Assembly (NCBI GenBank): GCA_030562195.1
Contig: JAUJPP010000005.1
Coordinates: 9,544,826-9,608,825, forward strand
From: Nipponacmea schrenckii
Taxonomy: Eukaryota; Mollusca; Gastropoda; Lottiidae
Length of the DNA: 64,000 nt
Direction of reading: 5' to 3'
Positions 45,685 to 58,200 of this stretch are shown here, one piece after another. Position numbers and translations under genes: made by a program. How positions within the stretch are numbered: position 1 is the stretch's first letter; the number at the start of each line of letters is the position of its first letter. The notes below the pieces were generated by a model. The model searched no databases. It saw only the letters and a list, made by a program, of their open reading frames with translations, and was not told the origin of the DNA.

Positions 45685-46242
45685 TCAATGGAAGAAATGC
45701 AAATTTTGTAAAACTAGCAATTAAAGATTGTTACATTGTGCTAAAGCGTTGTTACAAAAGCACAGGCACCGGCATGTTCACACAACCACAAGTGAAAGGA
45801 TAGCCTATTGTTGGTGCAGTTCGTTTAACTATTGAATTAAATAAAATAGCTTGAGAATCTGAAGATGCAAAAAGACTAGTTCCCACGGAAAGTAGGGTTG
45901 GAATTTCTCAAGATGTATCTTCGGAAATGTTTTAAATCCCAAAATCCAGGTTAAACAAAATTGAAAGTTTGAGAAAATCGGTTGATGATAAACCAAACTC
46001 ATGCTGAAGGTTTATATATCTTGAAATTCTCTCAAACTTGTTTAGAATTCCTGGGAAATGTTGGAAATTTCCAGCAATAGATGAGCAAAAGTAGCAATCT
46101 TCAAGAATAGGTTTCGGATACTAAAGAAGTCTTACGGAAGTTGCTTTGAGAATATTTGAATTTGTCAAGATTGGTAGGAAATATTAAAAATACCAGCAGC
46201 ATGTTTGAAAATTAAGAAATTTTTGCCGAAGGTGTAAAACTA
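45685..46242. other. No gene seen
   Basis: AT-rich sequence with weak internal similarity among GGGAAATGTTGGAAATTTCC-like phrases (about 45930-46210). Confidence 0.35.
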
Positions 46243-46312
46243 AATTCATTTCATTTCATTTTGTGATCGTCTTCATTAGCACATTCGCTGCAGAAAAGCA
46301 GGACGTAGAACT
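46243..46312 (+). repeat. SINE 3' end fragment
   Basis: An ATTTC-type tail motif precedes GATCGTCTTCATTAGCACAT and GCAGAAAAGCAGGACGTAGA. Confidence 0.65.
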
Positions 46313-46583
46313 TGCACTGTATTTCAAAATTGATTTTTATTATTTTTTGATTGACAGACTGCACAGAAATCGAGTTCATTTTACTTCATAAAAAACCTGG
46401 AAAAATCCAAAATGATTAAAGATTAATCAATCTAGTCTACTCGGGAATCATTTTATAGATCAAATAATCATAAAAAAAAAGTCGTAATGTGAAAAAAAGT
46501 TGATTTGGAACTTGTGGTAGATACAGTTAAAGATGATTGATAGAATTCAGGTCAGCTTGATCAAAGATGGCTGATTGAATCTC

Positions 46584-46712
46584 AAAAGAGAGTAGGCTAA
46601 TGCTGCTGTCCTGGCAAAATTTGCCTCATTTCACACTGTTTTGCCTGTGTTCATTAGCCCAAAAGGTGCAGAATAGTAGGACACAAAACTTCATTTCATT
46701 TTAATTTTGTTT
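46584..46712 (+). repeat. SINE 3' body and tail
   Basis: GAGTAGGCTAATGCTGCTGT through TTCATTAGCCCAAAAGGTGC to a TTCATTTCATTTTAAT tail. Confidence 0.88.
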
Positions 46713-47294
46713 AATGGCTCCTTGAGAACAAGGTTCTTTTAAAAGGTTATAGCTAGAAAATCGGTCACAAACGGCATGATCAAATACAAGAAAATTATCA
46801 ATTGTAAAACACACATTTAAATTTAACTCAATTGAAAAGAAATGTTCAATCGGTCGAAAAATGGAATTGTTAAGACTGAAGACAAACATGAAGATCTCAA
46901 TATTTGAATTGGAAACAAAATGCTTCATGTAAACCTAATACAGATATCTATGAATCATAAAACGCAAGTTATTGGGCAAAAAATGTGTCAAACACTGTTT
47001 AAAAACGAAGGGCTTAGCTTAGAAAAGATGGTGGTCAAGTGATGTGACCACACAAGCATCCAGTAATACCATGTCATCAATGTTCTTTCTTTTATCGGAA
47101 AACAAAAATTATCAATAATACTAATAATAGTCTTCGTTGACAGTCATGTGACAATAACAAATTCTTCCACGTTTATAAATATCAACATTACGCTCGAGAG
47201 AAATCCCAGTAGAATTCTTGTCTATTTACGTTTTCACATTTTACGAGTTATCATCTGACATCTTACTTAAAATATTCTTTTACTAATATAATAT
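46713..47294. other. No gene supported
   Basis: The 75-codon minus-strand frame at 46701-46928 overlaps the SINE tail and is not accepted. Confidence 0.4.
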
Positions 47295-47766
47295 CTTAAA
47301 CTGTTGTCAACATGCTATAATAGTAAATTCAACTGTTGTCAACATGCTATAATACTATCTGAAACTGTTGTCAACATGCTATAATACTATCTGAAACTGT
47401 TGTCAACATGCTATAATCCTATCTTAAACTGTTGTCAACTTGCAATAATGCTATCGTTAATTGTTGTCAACATCCTATAATGCAATATTGATGCAGCAAT
47501 ATTGAACTGTTGACAACCTGCTATAATGCAATATTCAACTGTTGTCAACATGCTATAATGCTATCTTTAACTGTTGTCAACATGCTAATATGCTATAGTT
47601 ACTTTACTTTAAAAATGTTATCAGGTTATCCTAATCCCTTCTCAGTATGCTTTAAAGCTGTATGTCAAACAATTTGTAAACTGATGTCAACATGCTATAA
47701 TGGTTTCAAATCTTCATGTCAACATGCTATAATGTTTTCAAATCTTCATTTCAACATGCTATAATT
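47295..47766 (+). repeat. Tandem array, about 32-bp unit, about 14 copies
   Basis: CTGTTGTCAACATGCTATAA plus a TACTATCTGAAA-type linker. TGTTGTCAACA is itself a perfect inverted repeat. An interruption at about 47590-47670 separates the last few, more diverged units. The 84-codon frame is repeat translation. Confidence 0.92.
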
Positions 47767-48154
47767 TAATGGCTTGGCTTGGAGGTTTTGTAAATTCACT
47801 AATGAACGAGTTCAAAGTTAGCTAATCACCTAAAAGGCAACGCCTTACTTAAACCAAGGGATTTGCAAATCAAAAGACAAGAAGGCCTTCATGTATTTTT
47901 CTGCTGCCTTCAGCTAAATGTAAACTTTCTATAAAAACAGGCCTCACAGGTACATCAAAGGCCTCCAGCAGTTTAATTGATGTTCTTAATGGCAACATGT
48001 TTCTTGATTTAAAAGTACACGGAGAAGTTAAAGGGATTGTATAGAGGTTAACACATCTTTTAAAGTATGTACATTCTAAGTATGAATGTACTAAACCTTC
48101 AAATTAGGTTTCCCTTGGTTTCAAAATCCTTTATTAAAATATTATAACCTTTTG
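47767..48154. other. No gene seen
   Basis: Unique sequence with a CAGGCCTCACAGGTACATCA-type less AT-rich patch near 47938. No open segment bounded by splice sites was identified. Confidence 0.35.
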
Positions 48155-48605
48155 GAAAATTTAGTTTATGTGTATTTTTTCATGTAAGAACCATACGTAG
48201 TTTCGTGTGTGTTATTTCTATGTAAGAACCATACGTAGTTTCGTGTGTGTTATTTCTATGTAAGAACCATACGTAGTTGCGTATGTGTTATTCTATTTAA
48301 GATCCATACATAGTTTAGTGTGTGTTATTAACATGTTAGAACCATACATACTTGCGTATGTGTTATTTACATGTAAGAACCATACATAGTTTCGTGTGTG
48401 TTATTCTATTTAAGAACCATACATAGTTTCATGTGTGTTATTGCCATGTAAGAACCATACGTAGTTTCATGTGTGTTATTACCATGTAAGAACCATACGT
48501 AGTTTCGTATGTGTTATTACCATGTAAGAACCATACATAGTTTCGCGTGTGTTATTTCTATGTAAGAACCATACGTAGCTTCGTATGTGTTATTTCTATG
48601 TAAGA
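48155..48605 (+). repeat. Tandem array, 38-bp unit, about 12 copies
   Basis: GTAAGAACCATACGTAGTTT plus CGTGTGTGTTATTTCTAT, with ACGTAG/ACATAG and TTCTAT/TACCAT alternatives distributed in patches. Confidence 0.95.
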
Positions 48606-49011
48606 TAATAATCAGCGATATCATATAGTTCTATTAGAATTGCAGAAACCACTAGAATTGCAGGAACCACAGACATCTGACTGAAAATTTAAATGTTGCA
48701 AATCAATGCAGAAAGTGTCTGACAATTATCAGACCTCTTTAAAATTGTCTTAAATGTCAAGTACATGGAAGTTAAATGTTCGAGTATTTAGGTAGAATAA
48801 TGGCTTATTAAACCATTGGTTTCTCTCTGATATAGTGTTATAAGACTTGATAAAATCGGCCATGTGTTCAGCCTGGTAGTGTTATCTGGATATCTCTGGC
48901 GAACGCTTTAACACTGAGAAATCTCTAAACCATTAGGACTGTGTATACAGTTGGTAAAGTTTAGATTTAAGTCACTGGAGAAGGGATCATCATTGCCTTA
49001 TTTTTATTCTG
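48606..49011. other. 117-bp family remnant; no gene seen
   Basis: AGGAACCACAGACATCTGAC (48664) and a CAGACCTCTTTAAAATTGTC block form a diverged solitary relative of the 11440-12256 monomer. The rest is unique. Confidence 0.45.
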
Positions 49012-49112
49012 CAAAATAAAAGGAGTTTTACATCCTCCTCTTCTGCACCTAATTGCCTATTGAAGAATGCCAATGCCATTCAGTGTGTAATGAGGGAAAA
49101 TTTGTTTTAGTC
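49012..49112 (-). repeat. SINE 3' fragment
   Basis: AAAAGGAGTTTTACATCCTC through CTCTTCTGCACCTAATTGCC and CAGTGTGTAATGAGGGAAAA, reverse complement of the family. Confidence 0.82.
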
Positions 49113-49224
49113 TATGATTGGTTATTGCCATACTCTTTTTTTTTACAAAAGCATCAGACTTAAGCTGAGCTGTTTTTGTTTCATGCTTTCCCAATAAGGT
49201 CTAGTAACTTAATTCAAATTTTGA

Positions 49225-49570
49225 AATTTTTTAGCCCAGATGGAGGGAGTAAGGGGCTGCTTAGAACTGAAGCATACAAGTAAATTTCAAGCGTTTTTTG
49301 TTGTGAAAATAATTGATCTAAAACAAGGTTTCTTAAATAACTTGAAAAGTCAACATAGAAGATGTAAAGGATCCCTGAAACATTTAGAAACACTGAAGTG
49401 AAGCATATTTTGCTATGAAAATAATGAATCCAAGACAGAGCTAGATTTCTTAAGAGTATTAATTTCCTAATGTTTTAAAAGCCAACATAGAGGGTGTAAA
49501 GGGATTTTGGAAGTTTAATCTGAGGCTTATTTTGTTTTGAAAAGAATTGATCTAAGACATAGCCCAGAAT
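49225..49570. repeat. Diverged tandem repeat, about 130-bp unit, 2.5 copies
   Basis: CAACATAGA(A/G)G(A/G)TGTAAAGG recurs at about 49352 and 49482, with GAAAATAA(T/G)GAATC- and TTGATCTAA(A/G)AC-like blocks between. A related phrase near 49230 (GGAGGGAGTAAGGGGCTGCT) starts the series. Confidence 0.5.
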
Positions 49571-49799
49571 ATCTGTAATCTTATTCAAAGTGTATCTGGT
49601 TGCACTTCCTTGAAAATAATGACTTTGATGTCTGACAAAAACTAAGTAAATATTTAGGCAGGAGAAAAACAACTTGCCCTTTTATCTCTAGGTAGATACA
49701 TCGACCAGTGTATTGAATTAATCATGCTAGAAATAGTGGAATACTTTTTACATGCATTTAATCAACTTTGGAAATGCAATTATCTTGTGAAAGATGAAC

Positions 49800-50780
49800 A
49801 TCGCGTCATTTGATATAGTAGTGATGGTCGTATTCACAAAGGTGAACTGCACTTTTTATAGTGAAAAATATAAAATGTAATTCATTGTTTCATACCCAAA
49901 TTTTAATAATTTATGATCAGCATCATTTGATATAGTAGTGATGGTCGTATTCACAAAGGTGAACTGCACTTTTTATAGTGAAAAATATAAAATGTATTAC
50001 ATTGTTTCGTACCTAATTTTAAATGATAGGGCCTATAGTAAGGTAGGTCGTATTTACAAAGGTGAACTGCACTTTACATTTATTTGTTTAATACGCAATT
50101 ATAAATGTTATGGTCAATGGTATTCGGTACAGTAGTGAATGAAAATGCACTTTATAATTGTACTGGTTTAAATTCACTATATTTTCAACATGCAATTCTG
50201 AATTATTTCACGGCAAGTTTCATTCGAATTAAGCCACGTTTACCATATAAGGAATCATTTTTTAATTTGATATTACATTTGATATAGCAGTGAAGGTCGT
50301 ATTCACAAAGGAGAACTGCACTTTATAATTGTACTGGTTTAAATTCACTATATTTTCAACATGCAATTCTGAATTATTTCACGGCAAGTTTCATTCGAAT
50401 TAAGCCACGTTTACCATATAAGGAATCATTTTTTAATTTGATATTACATTTGATATAGCAGTGACGGTTGTATTCACACAATAAATCAAACTTGACATAA
50501 AAAAACACACAATTCTGTAGTGAATATATTACTATAGCTGATATAAATTGACATGGCAGTTTGTCAAATTCTTGTGGCAGACTCGCACTTTTCATATCAT
50601 AAAACATAATTAAGTGTAATGAAAATGCAACATTAAATATTTTTATTTGAAATTTGAATTATATATGGTACGGCACCAATTGACAGGGAAGTTCAGAAAT
50701 TCTCCAGACAAGCTTGTCCTTTTCATATCATTAATATAATTCAAAGACAAATCTGGCTAAAAAACACGACAAATTTATTG
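49800..50780. repeat. Composite tandem repeats of about 115-171 bp
   Basis: GATATAGTAGTGATGGTCGT plus ATTCACAAAGGTGAACTGCA occurs at about 49812 and 49929, with shorter forms at 50045 and 50281. A 171-bp unit is directly repeated: GCACTTTATAATTGTACTGG at 50147 and 50318, continuing through ATTTCACGGCAAGTTTCATT to GATATAGCAGTGA. A third pair of diverged units lies at about 50530-50610 and 50660-50760. The small frames here (60-77 codons) are repeat translation. Confidence 0.85.
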
Positions 50781-51767
50781 AGTAATAGTATGAGCTGTTA
50801 CATTCGATTTAGCAAAGTATGTCGTACTCACAAGGTGAGATGCACTTTTCCAATCAATCTAGCCGTGTTTTCACAAGGAAAGCGAAAAATATTGTTTCTG
50901 GTAAAAGTAAGGCTACTGTAAAATTTATCATAAAAGTGAAAGTAAAGTGTGTAAGATGTTATAAAAACAAAATCAAGTGAAAAATGGCAAATTATCATCT
51001 TGATCGGGGGATTAATTAATCAGGCATTGATAATATTATTACATGATGAGATTAACGAGTATTACGGCCAATTAAAATACAAGTAAAGAATATTTTATTG
51101 ATTTATGATAAAGAATTTTGACATTGAAAACGGCCCAGTGAAAATTATGGTTACGAAAATAAAAATGGGAAGAAATGGGATGGTTGGGTAACACGGGCAA
51201 AAGCGATAACATCAGTTGATTACTTATAAATGATGTAAACACACAGAGACAGTACTATCTGATATCTGGTTATACAGTTATTGATATACAGGCCAAAGTG
51301 GCGGTTGAATACAACCATATTGGGTGTATAACACATGTATAAACGTATTAGGATATTTATTTAAAATGTATCAGCTCATATCATCATGTATCATCATGCC
51401 TTATCCCAATCATGCCTGCGTTTGACAAATTGAACTTGACCTGGCAGTCAACAGAGGATACCGATATGTTTGTATTTATGTACGTTTAACTATGTGATAA
51501 AGACCTTCTAGCTATGATAATGATAGTCCAACTGACAAGAACATGTATTCGGATGCCTGTGGGGATAATCAATTAACTTGTACAGCCCTGAATGATAAGA
51601 TAGGACCATGAACCCAGTGTGTTATTACTGCTATCTGTACCTTATGATAATAACCTTGTGTTAATTTAGACATATAATGATTTATAACCTACCTAGAAAC
51701 TTGATAATGAATTAGTCAAAGATACCGGTTATTAAAGTCAATATCCATCTAATCCCAATCACGGTTA
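50781..51767. other. No gene seen
   Basis: Repeat-poor sequence of about 1 kb, slightly less AT-rich near 51370-51620. No supported exon. Confidence 0.4.
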
Positions 51768-52205
51768 ACCAATCATGGCTACAGTATCCCAATCATGACT
51801 ATAGTATCCCAATCATGGCAATAGTATCCCAATCATAGTTATAGCATACTAATCATGGTTGTAGTATTCCAATCATTGCTATAGTACCCCAATCATGGCT
51901 ATAGTATTCCAATCATGGTTATAGTACCCCAACCATGGCTATAGTATCCCAATCAGGGACATAGCATCTCAATCATAACCAAATCATGGCTACAGTATTC
52001 CCAATCATGGCTGTAGTCCCTAAATCAGGGCATAAGTATCTCAGTTATGGACATAACATCTCAATTATGACACAATCATGCCTATAGTATCCCAATCATG
52101 GTTATAGCATCAAAATCATGGTTATAGCATCAAAATCATGGTTATAGCATCAAAATCATGGTTATAACATCCCAATGATGGTTATAGTACCCTAATCATG
52201 CTGAA
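51768..52205 (+). repeat. Minisatellite, 19-20 bp unit, about 20 copies
   Basis: CCCAATCATGGCTATAGTAT with frequent single-base changes. A uniform sub-block of four CAAAATCATGGTTATAGCAT units lies at about 52100-52160. Confidence 0.93.
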
Positions 52206-52505
52206 CTGATATTCAACCAAAGCTGAATAACAACAAGTCCATACTGAACCATCAAGGTAAAGTCCTAAGTATTGCTATAGTGTTATAACAGTAACTTAAT
52301 CCTGGGTTAGTATCAGTAAATATTTAATGTAATATAAGCTGTATTCTCAGGGGACTAAGAGGCTCTCAGTAAATTATATCATTCCCTTATTATCTGCTTA
52401 TTCAACTCTCTAATCACCGGTATTAGCTATTTTCTAAATGGTAATCACAGGCTTGATGCTAAGCTCAGTATATACTAAACAAACAGTGGCCATTTTAATG
52501 AATTC
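52206..52505. other. No gene seen
   Basis: Unique sequence between the minisatellite and the candidate exon. It would be 3' untranslated or downstream sequence if the exon is real. Confidence 0.35.
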
Positions 52506-52687
52506 TTAACTCCAGATTACTTTCATGTTTTCTTCATCTGATTGATCAGCACAGTTAAATCTCAGTTTAAGTAAGTTTAAAGTCTTAAGCCTGCCATGAA
52601 CTGTCCAGTCTCTTGATGGAACACAGTAGGCTTTTCTTGATGCTGTCTTGCTCACTGGGATGCCTCTTGGAGTCTCCTTCAAGGATT
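52506..52687 (-). CDS. Candidate 3'-terminal coding exon, product unknown
   Basis: On the minus strand GTTTTGCTCCAAG (52700-52688) is an acceptable though not ideal 3' splice site. After two bases of a split codon the frame runs 59 residues to TAA at 52508-52506. It reads SLKETPRGIPVSKTASRKAY, then CVPSRDWTVHGRLKTLNLLK, and ends LRFNCADQSDEENMKVIWS. It is rich in K, R, S and T with sparse hydrophobics and is less AT-rich than its surroundings. The ADQSDEEN string resembles the end of an LDL-receptor class A repeat, but the required cysteine spacing is absent, so that assignment is not made. It could also be a remnant of a mobile-element protein. A second open stretch lies just upstream, about 52844-52720 on the same strand (GYAGRAKLPDHLLTLHNWIY), in another frame. 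Confidence 0.35.
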
Positions 52688-52689
52688 CT

Positions 52690-53639
52690 TGGAGCAAAAC
52701 TCGGTTAAGATTTGAATGAATACATTTATAGTGAAAATACCAAGAAAAAATATAAGCTATGGTCATCTTCCAAAGGGCTGGCAAGTTGATAAATCCAGTT
52801 GTGCAGTGTCAGCAGGTGATCTGGAAGTTTAGCACGCCCAGCATAACCCTATCAACAGTCCTGGCATGATAATATATATTGTTATAAAATCTACATTCGT
52901 ATTTCAAAAATAAAAGCTGAATTGGTCCCTTTCGATTAAACTACTTGCAATAAATATACTAAAAAGAATTATTAGCTATTTGGACTCTACAAATTAAAAT
53001 TGATATGGCCAGTTGCATTAGATGTTTTAGAGTCCATATATATTTTTTAATAGCCAATCATGGAATCCAACTATCGTGACAAAAACCTGGCTACCGTACA
53101 TATTTCCCGGAATATATGTGATACATTGTACACAATATTTCTACAGATTCCGAAATATCTTGTCTGCAATTTCAAACGTTCAAATCTCAGAAGAATTCCT
53201 AATATGGAATCCATTATTTATATTAACATAGCCCAAATTTCACGCTTGGTATTTCTAGAGCTTTTACCTGATTATCACTCCTGCAGAACTGTGTTGGGTA
53301 ATTTTCATTGGTATATGGGAAATATGGCCGATATCAAATTGGTTTGTGTCAATCTTTCATGTCAATCTAAATAATGAAATTGTCCACAAGGGTTGAAAAT
53401 TTGGTTAGTAAGCAATAACTACATTTGCATGTTCTGATGTTTTTATGCATGAAAAATATGTTGGAATTTAGTTACAGCTAAGTACATTATCCTTGTACTA
53501 ATCAAATTATCTGAAATGTTAATATCAGTTTTTTGTTTGACCTCGTCTAGTAATGTCATATTTTTTGAAATATCACCAGAACTGAAAGAAGCGATTTCAG
53601 AACAAATATCATAGTGTGATCTATTGAGGAAATATCGAA
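52690..53639. other. No further gene supported
   Basis: The 104-codon plus-strand frame at 53060-53374 begins with ATG but has no motif or splice context that separates it from chance. The minus-strand open stretch near 52720-52844 is mentioned with the neighbouring candidate exon. Confidence 0.3.
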
Positions 53640-54362
53640 ATGAAATACAGTAGAAATATTATAGTGAAACACCAAAGGAAAATGATTACATGGAATGAAA
53701 TACCAAATAAATATTTAAGAAATGAAATACCAAAGAAATATGTAATCAAAAAAATACCAAATAAATATGTAATAAAAAAAATACCAAATAAATATGTAAT
53801 CAAAAAAAATACCAAATAAATATGTAATCAAAAAAATACCAAATAAATATGTAATCAAATGAAATACCAAATAAATATGTAATCAAAAAAATACCAAAAA
53901 AGAAAGGTTAAATTAAATCCCAAAGAAATATGTAATCAAATGAAATACCAAAGAAATATGTAATCAAATGAAATACCAAATAAATATGTAATCAAATGAA
54001 ATACCAAATAAATATGTAATCAAATGAAATACCAAATAAATATGTAATCAAATGAAATACCAAATAAATATGTAATCAAATGAAATACCAAAGAAATATA
54101 TAAAGAAATGAAATACTAAAGAAATATCAAATGAAGTACCAAAGAAATATCAAATGAAATGAAATACCAAAGAAATATCAAATGAAGTACCAAAGAAATA
54201 TCAAATGAAATGAAATACCAAAGAAATATCAAATGAAGTACCAAAGAAATATCAAATGAAGTACCAAAGAAATATCAAATGAAGTACCAAAGAAATATCA
54301 AATGAGAACCAAAGAAATATCAAATGAAATGAAATACCAAAGAAATACCAAAGAAATAGGAA
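53640..54362. repeat. Minisatellite, 28-bp then 23-bp units, about 28 copies
   Basis: The left part uses ACCAAATAAATATGTAATCA plus AATGAAAT (28 bp). From about 54120 the unit shortens to ACCAAAGAAATATCAAATGA plus AGT (23 bp) with occasional AATGAAATGAAAT joins. The switch happens within one continuous array. Confidence 0.95.
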
Positions 54363-54899
54363 AAATTCCAACCCCTAGAAATATGTTAAATGTACATATA
54401 CTCAACTTAAATGAAGCAAATACTGATCAATTGAAATACAGGAGAATGAAATATGATAATAATCGGAGAAAGGACTGAAGTTCCGTTATCAAGTAAAGAT
54501 GAAGACTTAGTCCAAACAACTATAACCTTGCCAATCTAACTATACTGAATGAAACAATCAATAACCCATTTTACACCTCATTTTAAAAAACTGGAAAAAT
54601 TTCATAAAATTGATCTCTTGTGTTTCGGCCCAGAACAGCCATAAAAAATTCTCAGTTCATCGATTCAATTCTTTGTTCTTTTACAAACAGATTTATAGAA
54701 GATGTCTGGTGTTTGAATTCTACAGATTTTTCAGATAATCCCCACAAAGAATAAAGATTTAAATCTTAAAATATGGTCTACTCCAGATTAGAAATCATAG
54801 AAATATTAAAACCTGAACCTGAAACAAGTTGTTTCTCAGAGATTCATGTTGCAAGATCTTCAGCCAAAGGACATTTTCTAGCCTGCTTCCTTAAGAAAG
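54363..54899. other. No gene seen
   Basis: AT-rich unique sequence. Confidence 0.4.
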
Positions 54900-55575
54900 T
54901 TTGACATGTGGAGATCTTCAAACAACTGATCTTTTCAGGCTGTGTCTCAACTGAGGTTTGACAAGTAGAGATCTTCAGAGAACTGACCTATTTCAGTCTG
55001 TATCCCTACTGAAGTTTGACAAGTAGAGATCTTCAGACAACTGATCTATTTCAGTCTGTGTCCCTACTGAAGTTTGACAAGTAGAGATCTTCAGACAACT
55101 GATCTATTTCAGTCTGTGTCCCTCAACTGAAGTTTGACAAGTAGAGATCTTCAGACAACTGATCTATTTCAGTCTGTATCCCTACTGAAGTTTGACAAGT
55201 AGAGATCTTCAAACAACTGATCTATTTCAGTCTGTGTCCCTACTGAAGTTTGACAAGTAGAGATCTTCAGAGAACTGACCTATTTCAGTCTGTATCCCTA
55301 CTGAAGTTTGACAAGTAGAGATCTTCAGAAAACTGATCTATTTCAGTCTTTGTCCCTACTGAAGTTTTACAAGCAGAGATCTCCAAACAACTGATCTATT
55401 TCAGTCTGTGTCCCTACTGAAGTTTGACATGTAAAGATCTTCAGACAACTGATCTATTTCAGTCTGTGTCCCTACTGAAGTTTGACAAATAGAGATCTCC
55501 AAACAACTGATCTATTTCAGTCTGTGTCCCTACTGAAGTTTGACAAATAGAGATCTTCAGACAACTGTCTATTTA
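54900..55575 (+). repeat. Tandem array, 58-bp unit, about 12 copies
   Basis: AGAGATCTTCAGACAACTGA plus TCTATTTCAGTCTGTGTCCC and TACTGAAGTTTGACAAGT. CTTCAG and CTGAAG in each unit are inverted repeats, as are CTGA and TCAG around TCTATT. Confidence 0.97.
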
Positions 55576-56007
55576 CATTCAACCTATTTCATTTTTAAGT
55601 GCAAATTACCTTTCTAAGTGGTTGAGATGGCGAACTTTATTCTCAAAGTAATTTTATTGTTTATTACAGATTCGAAATGTAATTTTTACTCCAGCTCATA
55701 ATTCTATCTGAAATAAATTTAATATATTTCCAATGCAGTAACCCAATTTTCAATACACTGGTAACTAAGTTAATGTGAAAGTGGAAGATGTTGGTTTATT
55801 TATGAGACTCCGTAATCTATTTTATTTCATCCAATATCACTTTTCACACCTCCATACATATTGTCTCTCAATCATAAAAATCTCTTTAGTCTGGTACAGA
55901 TGAACTGATAGATATTTAGTTTCATTGACTTTCTATGGGTCACTTCTTTTAGATTAGTAATTCGTTTTTAAACCAAGGGATATCTTTATAAGGATTAATA
56001 TTCAGCA
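55576..56007. other. No gene seen
   Basis: AT-rich unique sequence. Confidence 0.4.
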
Positions 56008-56590
56008 ATAAAACCCCTTTGATTAAGTGTAAAATAGAATGTAAAACCCCTTGGATTATCAAGGGTAAAGTAGAATGTAAAACCCCTTGGATTAAGTGTA
56101 AAATAGAATGTAAAACCCCTTGGATTATCAAGGGTAAAATAGAATGTAAAACCCCTTGGATTAAGTGTAAAATAGAATGTAAAACCCCTTGGATTATCAA
56201 GGGTAAAATAGAATGTAAAACCCCTTGGATTATCAAGGGTAAAGTAGAATGTAAAACCCCTTGGATTATCAAGGGTAAAATAGAATGTAAAACCCCTTGG
56301 ATTATCAAGGGTAAAATAGAATGTAAAACCCCTTGGATCATTAGGGTAAAATAGAATGTAAAACCCCTTGGATTATCAAGGGTAAAATAGAATGTAAAAC
56401 CCCTTGGATTATCAAGGGTAAAATAGAATGTAAAACCCCTTGGATTATCAAGGGTAAAATAGAATGTAAAACCCCTTGGATTATCAAGGGTAAAATAGAA
56501 TGTAAAACCCCTTGGATTATTCAGGGTAAAGTAGAATGTAAAACCCCTTGGATTATCAAGGGTAAAATAGAATGTAAAACTCTAATGGTT
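56008..56590. repeat. Tandem array, 36-bp unit with 33-bp variant, about 16 copies
   Basis: AAAACCCCTTGGATTATCAA plus GGGTAAAATAGAATGT. CCCTTGGATTATCAAGGG is a perfect 6-bp stem with a 6-base loop. A 33-bp form lacking the right stem arm (GGATTAAGTGTAAAATAG) alternates with the 36-bp form at the left end (short, long, short, long, short), and then only long forms follow. Both lengths are multiples of three, which is why frames of 130 and 111 codons stay open on the two strands. They are not genes. Confidence 0.97.
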
Positions 56591-57094
56591 TATCAAAGGC
56601 AATTGATGTCCAACTTGTACATTAAATCAGGTATCTTGTCAATTACTATAAAAACCTACGATTCTATCTATTTGTAACATCAACTAGGAATTATTTTCTG
56701 TCAGTTCTTGTTGATTTAAACAGTTTTTTTTCCAAGATTTCCATGTTTTATTCAAGGCCTGCAACCATACTGCCGCCATTTGAACCATGAATTAAACATC
56801 TGCTTTCTAACCCAATTAGATTTCCGTACAGCTTGCAATGAATAAAACAAGTCCTATCCTTAAAATCGTGTTTTCAAGTTAAAGATATCCATTATCTGCT
56901 GTTGTTCAACTGACTAATCTACCTATATATTTTTTAAAGACAAAACCTTCTATTGCTTAGGGTTGTCAGTGGACTGATTTACCTTGTGTTTTTATAAGTA
57001 AGTTTTTACGTCAAAACTTGCACTGATCACTGAATATTTCAGCCAGTGTTTTTAAAACAAGTCGATTTTATGGTCAATATGTCCAATCATGTCT
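56591..57094. other. No gene seen
   Basis: Unique sequence with one TGCCGCCATTTGAACC motif near 56771. Confidence 0.4.
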
Positions 57095-57720
57095 GATGTT
57101 CGACGGAGTGTTTCTTTTAAACCAGTGTTTCTTTTAACCCAGTGTTTAAGCCAGTTTTCTTTTAGCAGTATTTAAGCCAGTATTTCTTTTACACAAATTT
57201 TATTTAGCCAGTGTTTCTTTTTACAAGTGTTCTTTTAGGCCCAGTGTTTCTTTTAAAAGCAGTTTCTTTTAAGCCAGTGTTTCTTTTAAGCCAGTGTTTC
57301 TTTTAGGCCCAGTGTTTCTTTTAAAACAAAATGTTTCTTTTAGGCCCAGTATTTCTTTTAACATGTTTCTTTTAGGCCCAGTATTTAACTTTTAACCCAG
57401 TGCTTTAGCCAGTTTTCATTATAAGCCATTTTCATCAAACCTCTTTACATATATTGCTGTAACTTTAACTTTTTACAAGAATTTCTTAAATGTTTCTTTT
57501 AACTAGGTTTCTTTTAAGCCAGTGTTTTTAAGCCAGTGTTTCTATTAGAGCAGTGTTCTTTAACCATGATTTCTTTTAAGGCCAGTTTCTTTATAGCGTT
57601 TCTTTTACAGCCAGATGTTTCTTTTAGCCATCATTTCTTTTAACATTACTTTGTAGCCAATTTTCTTTTGTCAGTGTTACATTAAACAGTGTACATTTAA
57701 CTCATCTTTACACTTTTCTT
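57095..57720 (+). repeat. Degenerate minisatellite, about 16-18 bp unit
   Basis: CCAGTGTTTCTTTTAAG and heavily decayed variants recur about 30 times. Confidence 0.88.
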
Positions 57721-58200
57721 TTAACATGACTTATACGATGTACACTTTTATATCCATAAAATGTCACCATTTTTACAATATTGCTATTACCTTGTTTTAC
57801 ATCAGTAATTTATATCATCTTATACTTTTTCTTATAAACATCACTTACATGTACATTTAATATCATCTGTCAACTTTTTTTTACATCAGCTGTACATGTA
57901 CATTTATATCATCTGTAAACTTTTTTACATCAGCTGTACATGTACATTTATTTAAATCATCTGTACACTTTTTTTTTTACATCAGCTATACATGTTTACT
58001 TTTATATTTACTGTACTACTTTAACATCAATAAAATGTACATTTTTACACTAGCTGTACCTTTTTTACATCAGCTGTACATGTACACTTTTTTGTTAACT
58101 TTTCTTAGGTTAACTTATTAACACATGATTTTGCTATACGTAGATAAACGTACATTTTTACACTTACTGTACCTTTAAATAAATAAGATGTACATACATA
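57721..58200 (+). repeat. Degenerate repeat, about 35-45 bp unit
   Basis: TTTTTTTACATCAGCTGTAC plus ATGTACATTTATATCATCTG recurs with decay. TGTACATGTACA is palindromic. Confidence 0.8.

Noticed and set aside
52506..52687. LDL-receptor class A repeat
   Set aside because: Only the ADQSDEEN string is similar; the six-cysteine pattern is missing.
53060..53374. 104-codon plus-strand gene
   Set aside because: AT-driven composition without a recognisable domain or regulatory context.
56019..56354. Long open frames on both strands (111 and 130 codons) as a repeat protein
   Set aside because: They are translations of a 36/33-bp satellite whose unit lengths are multiples of three; both strands are open equally and there is no start or splice context.
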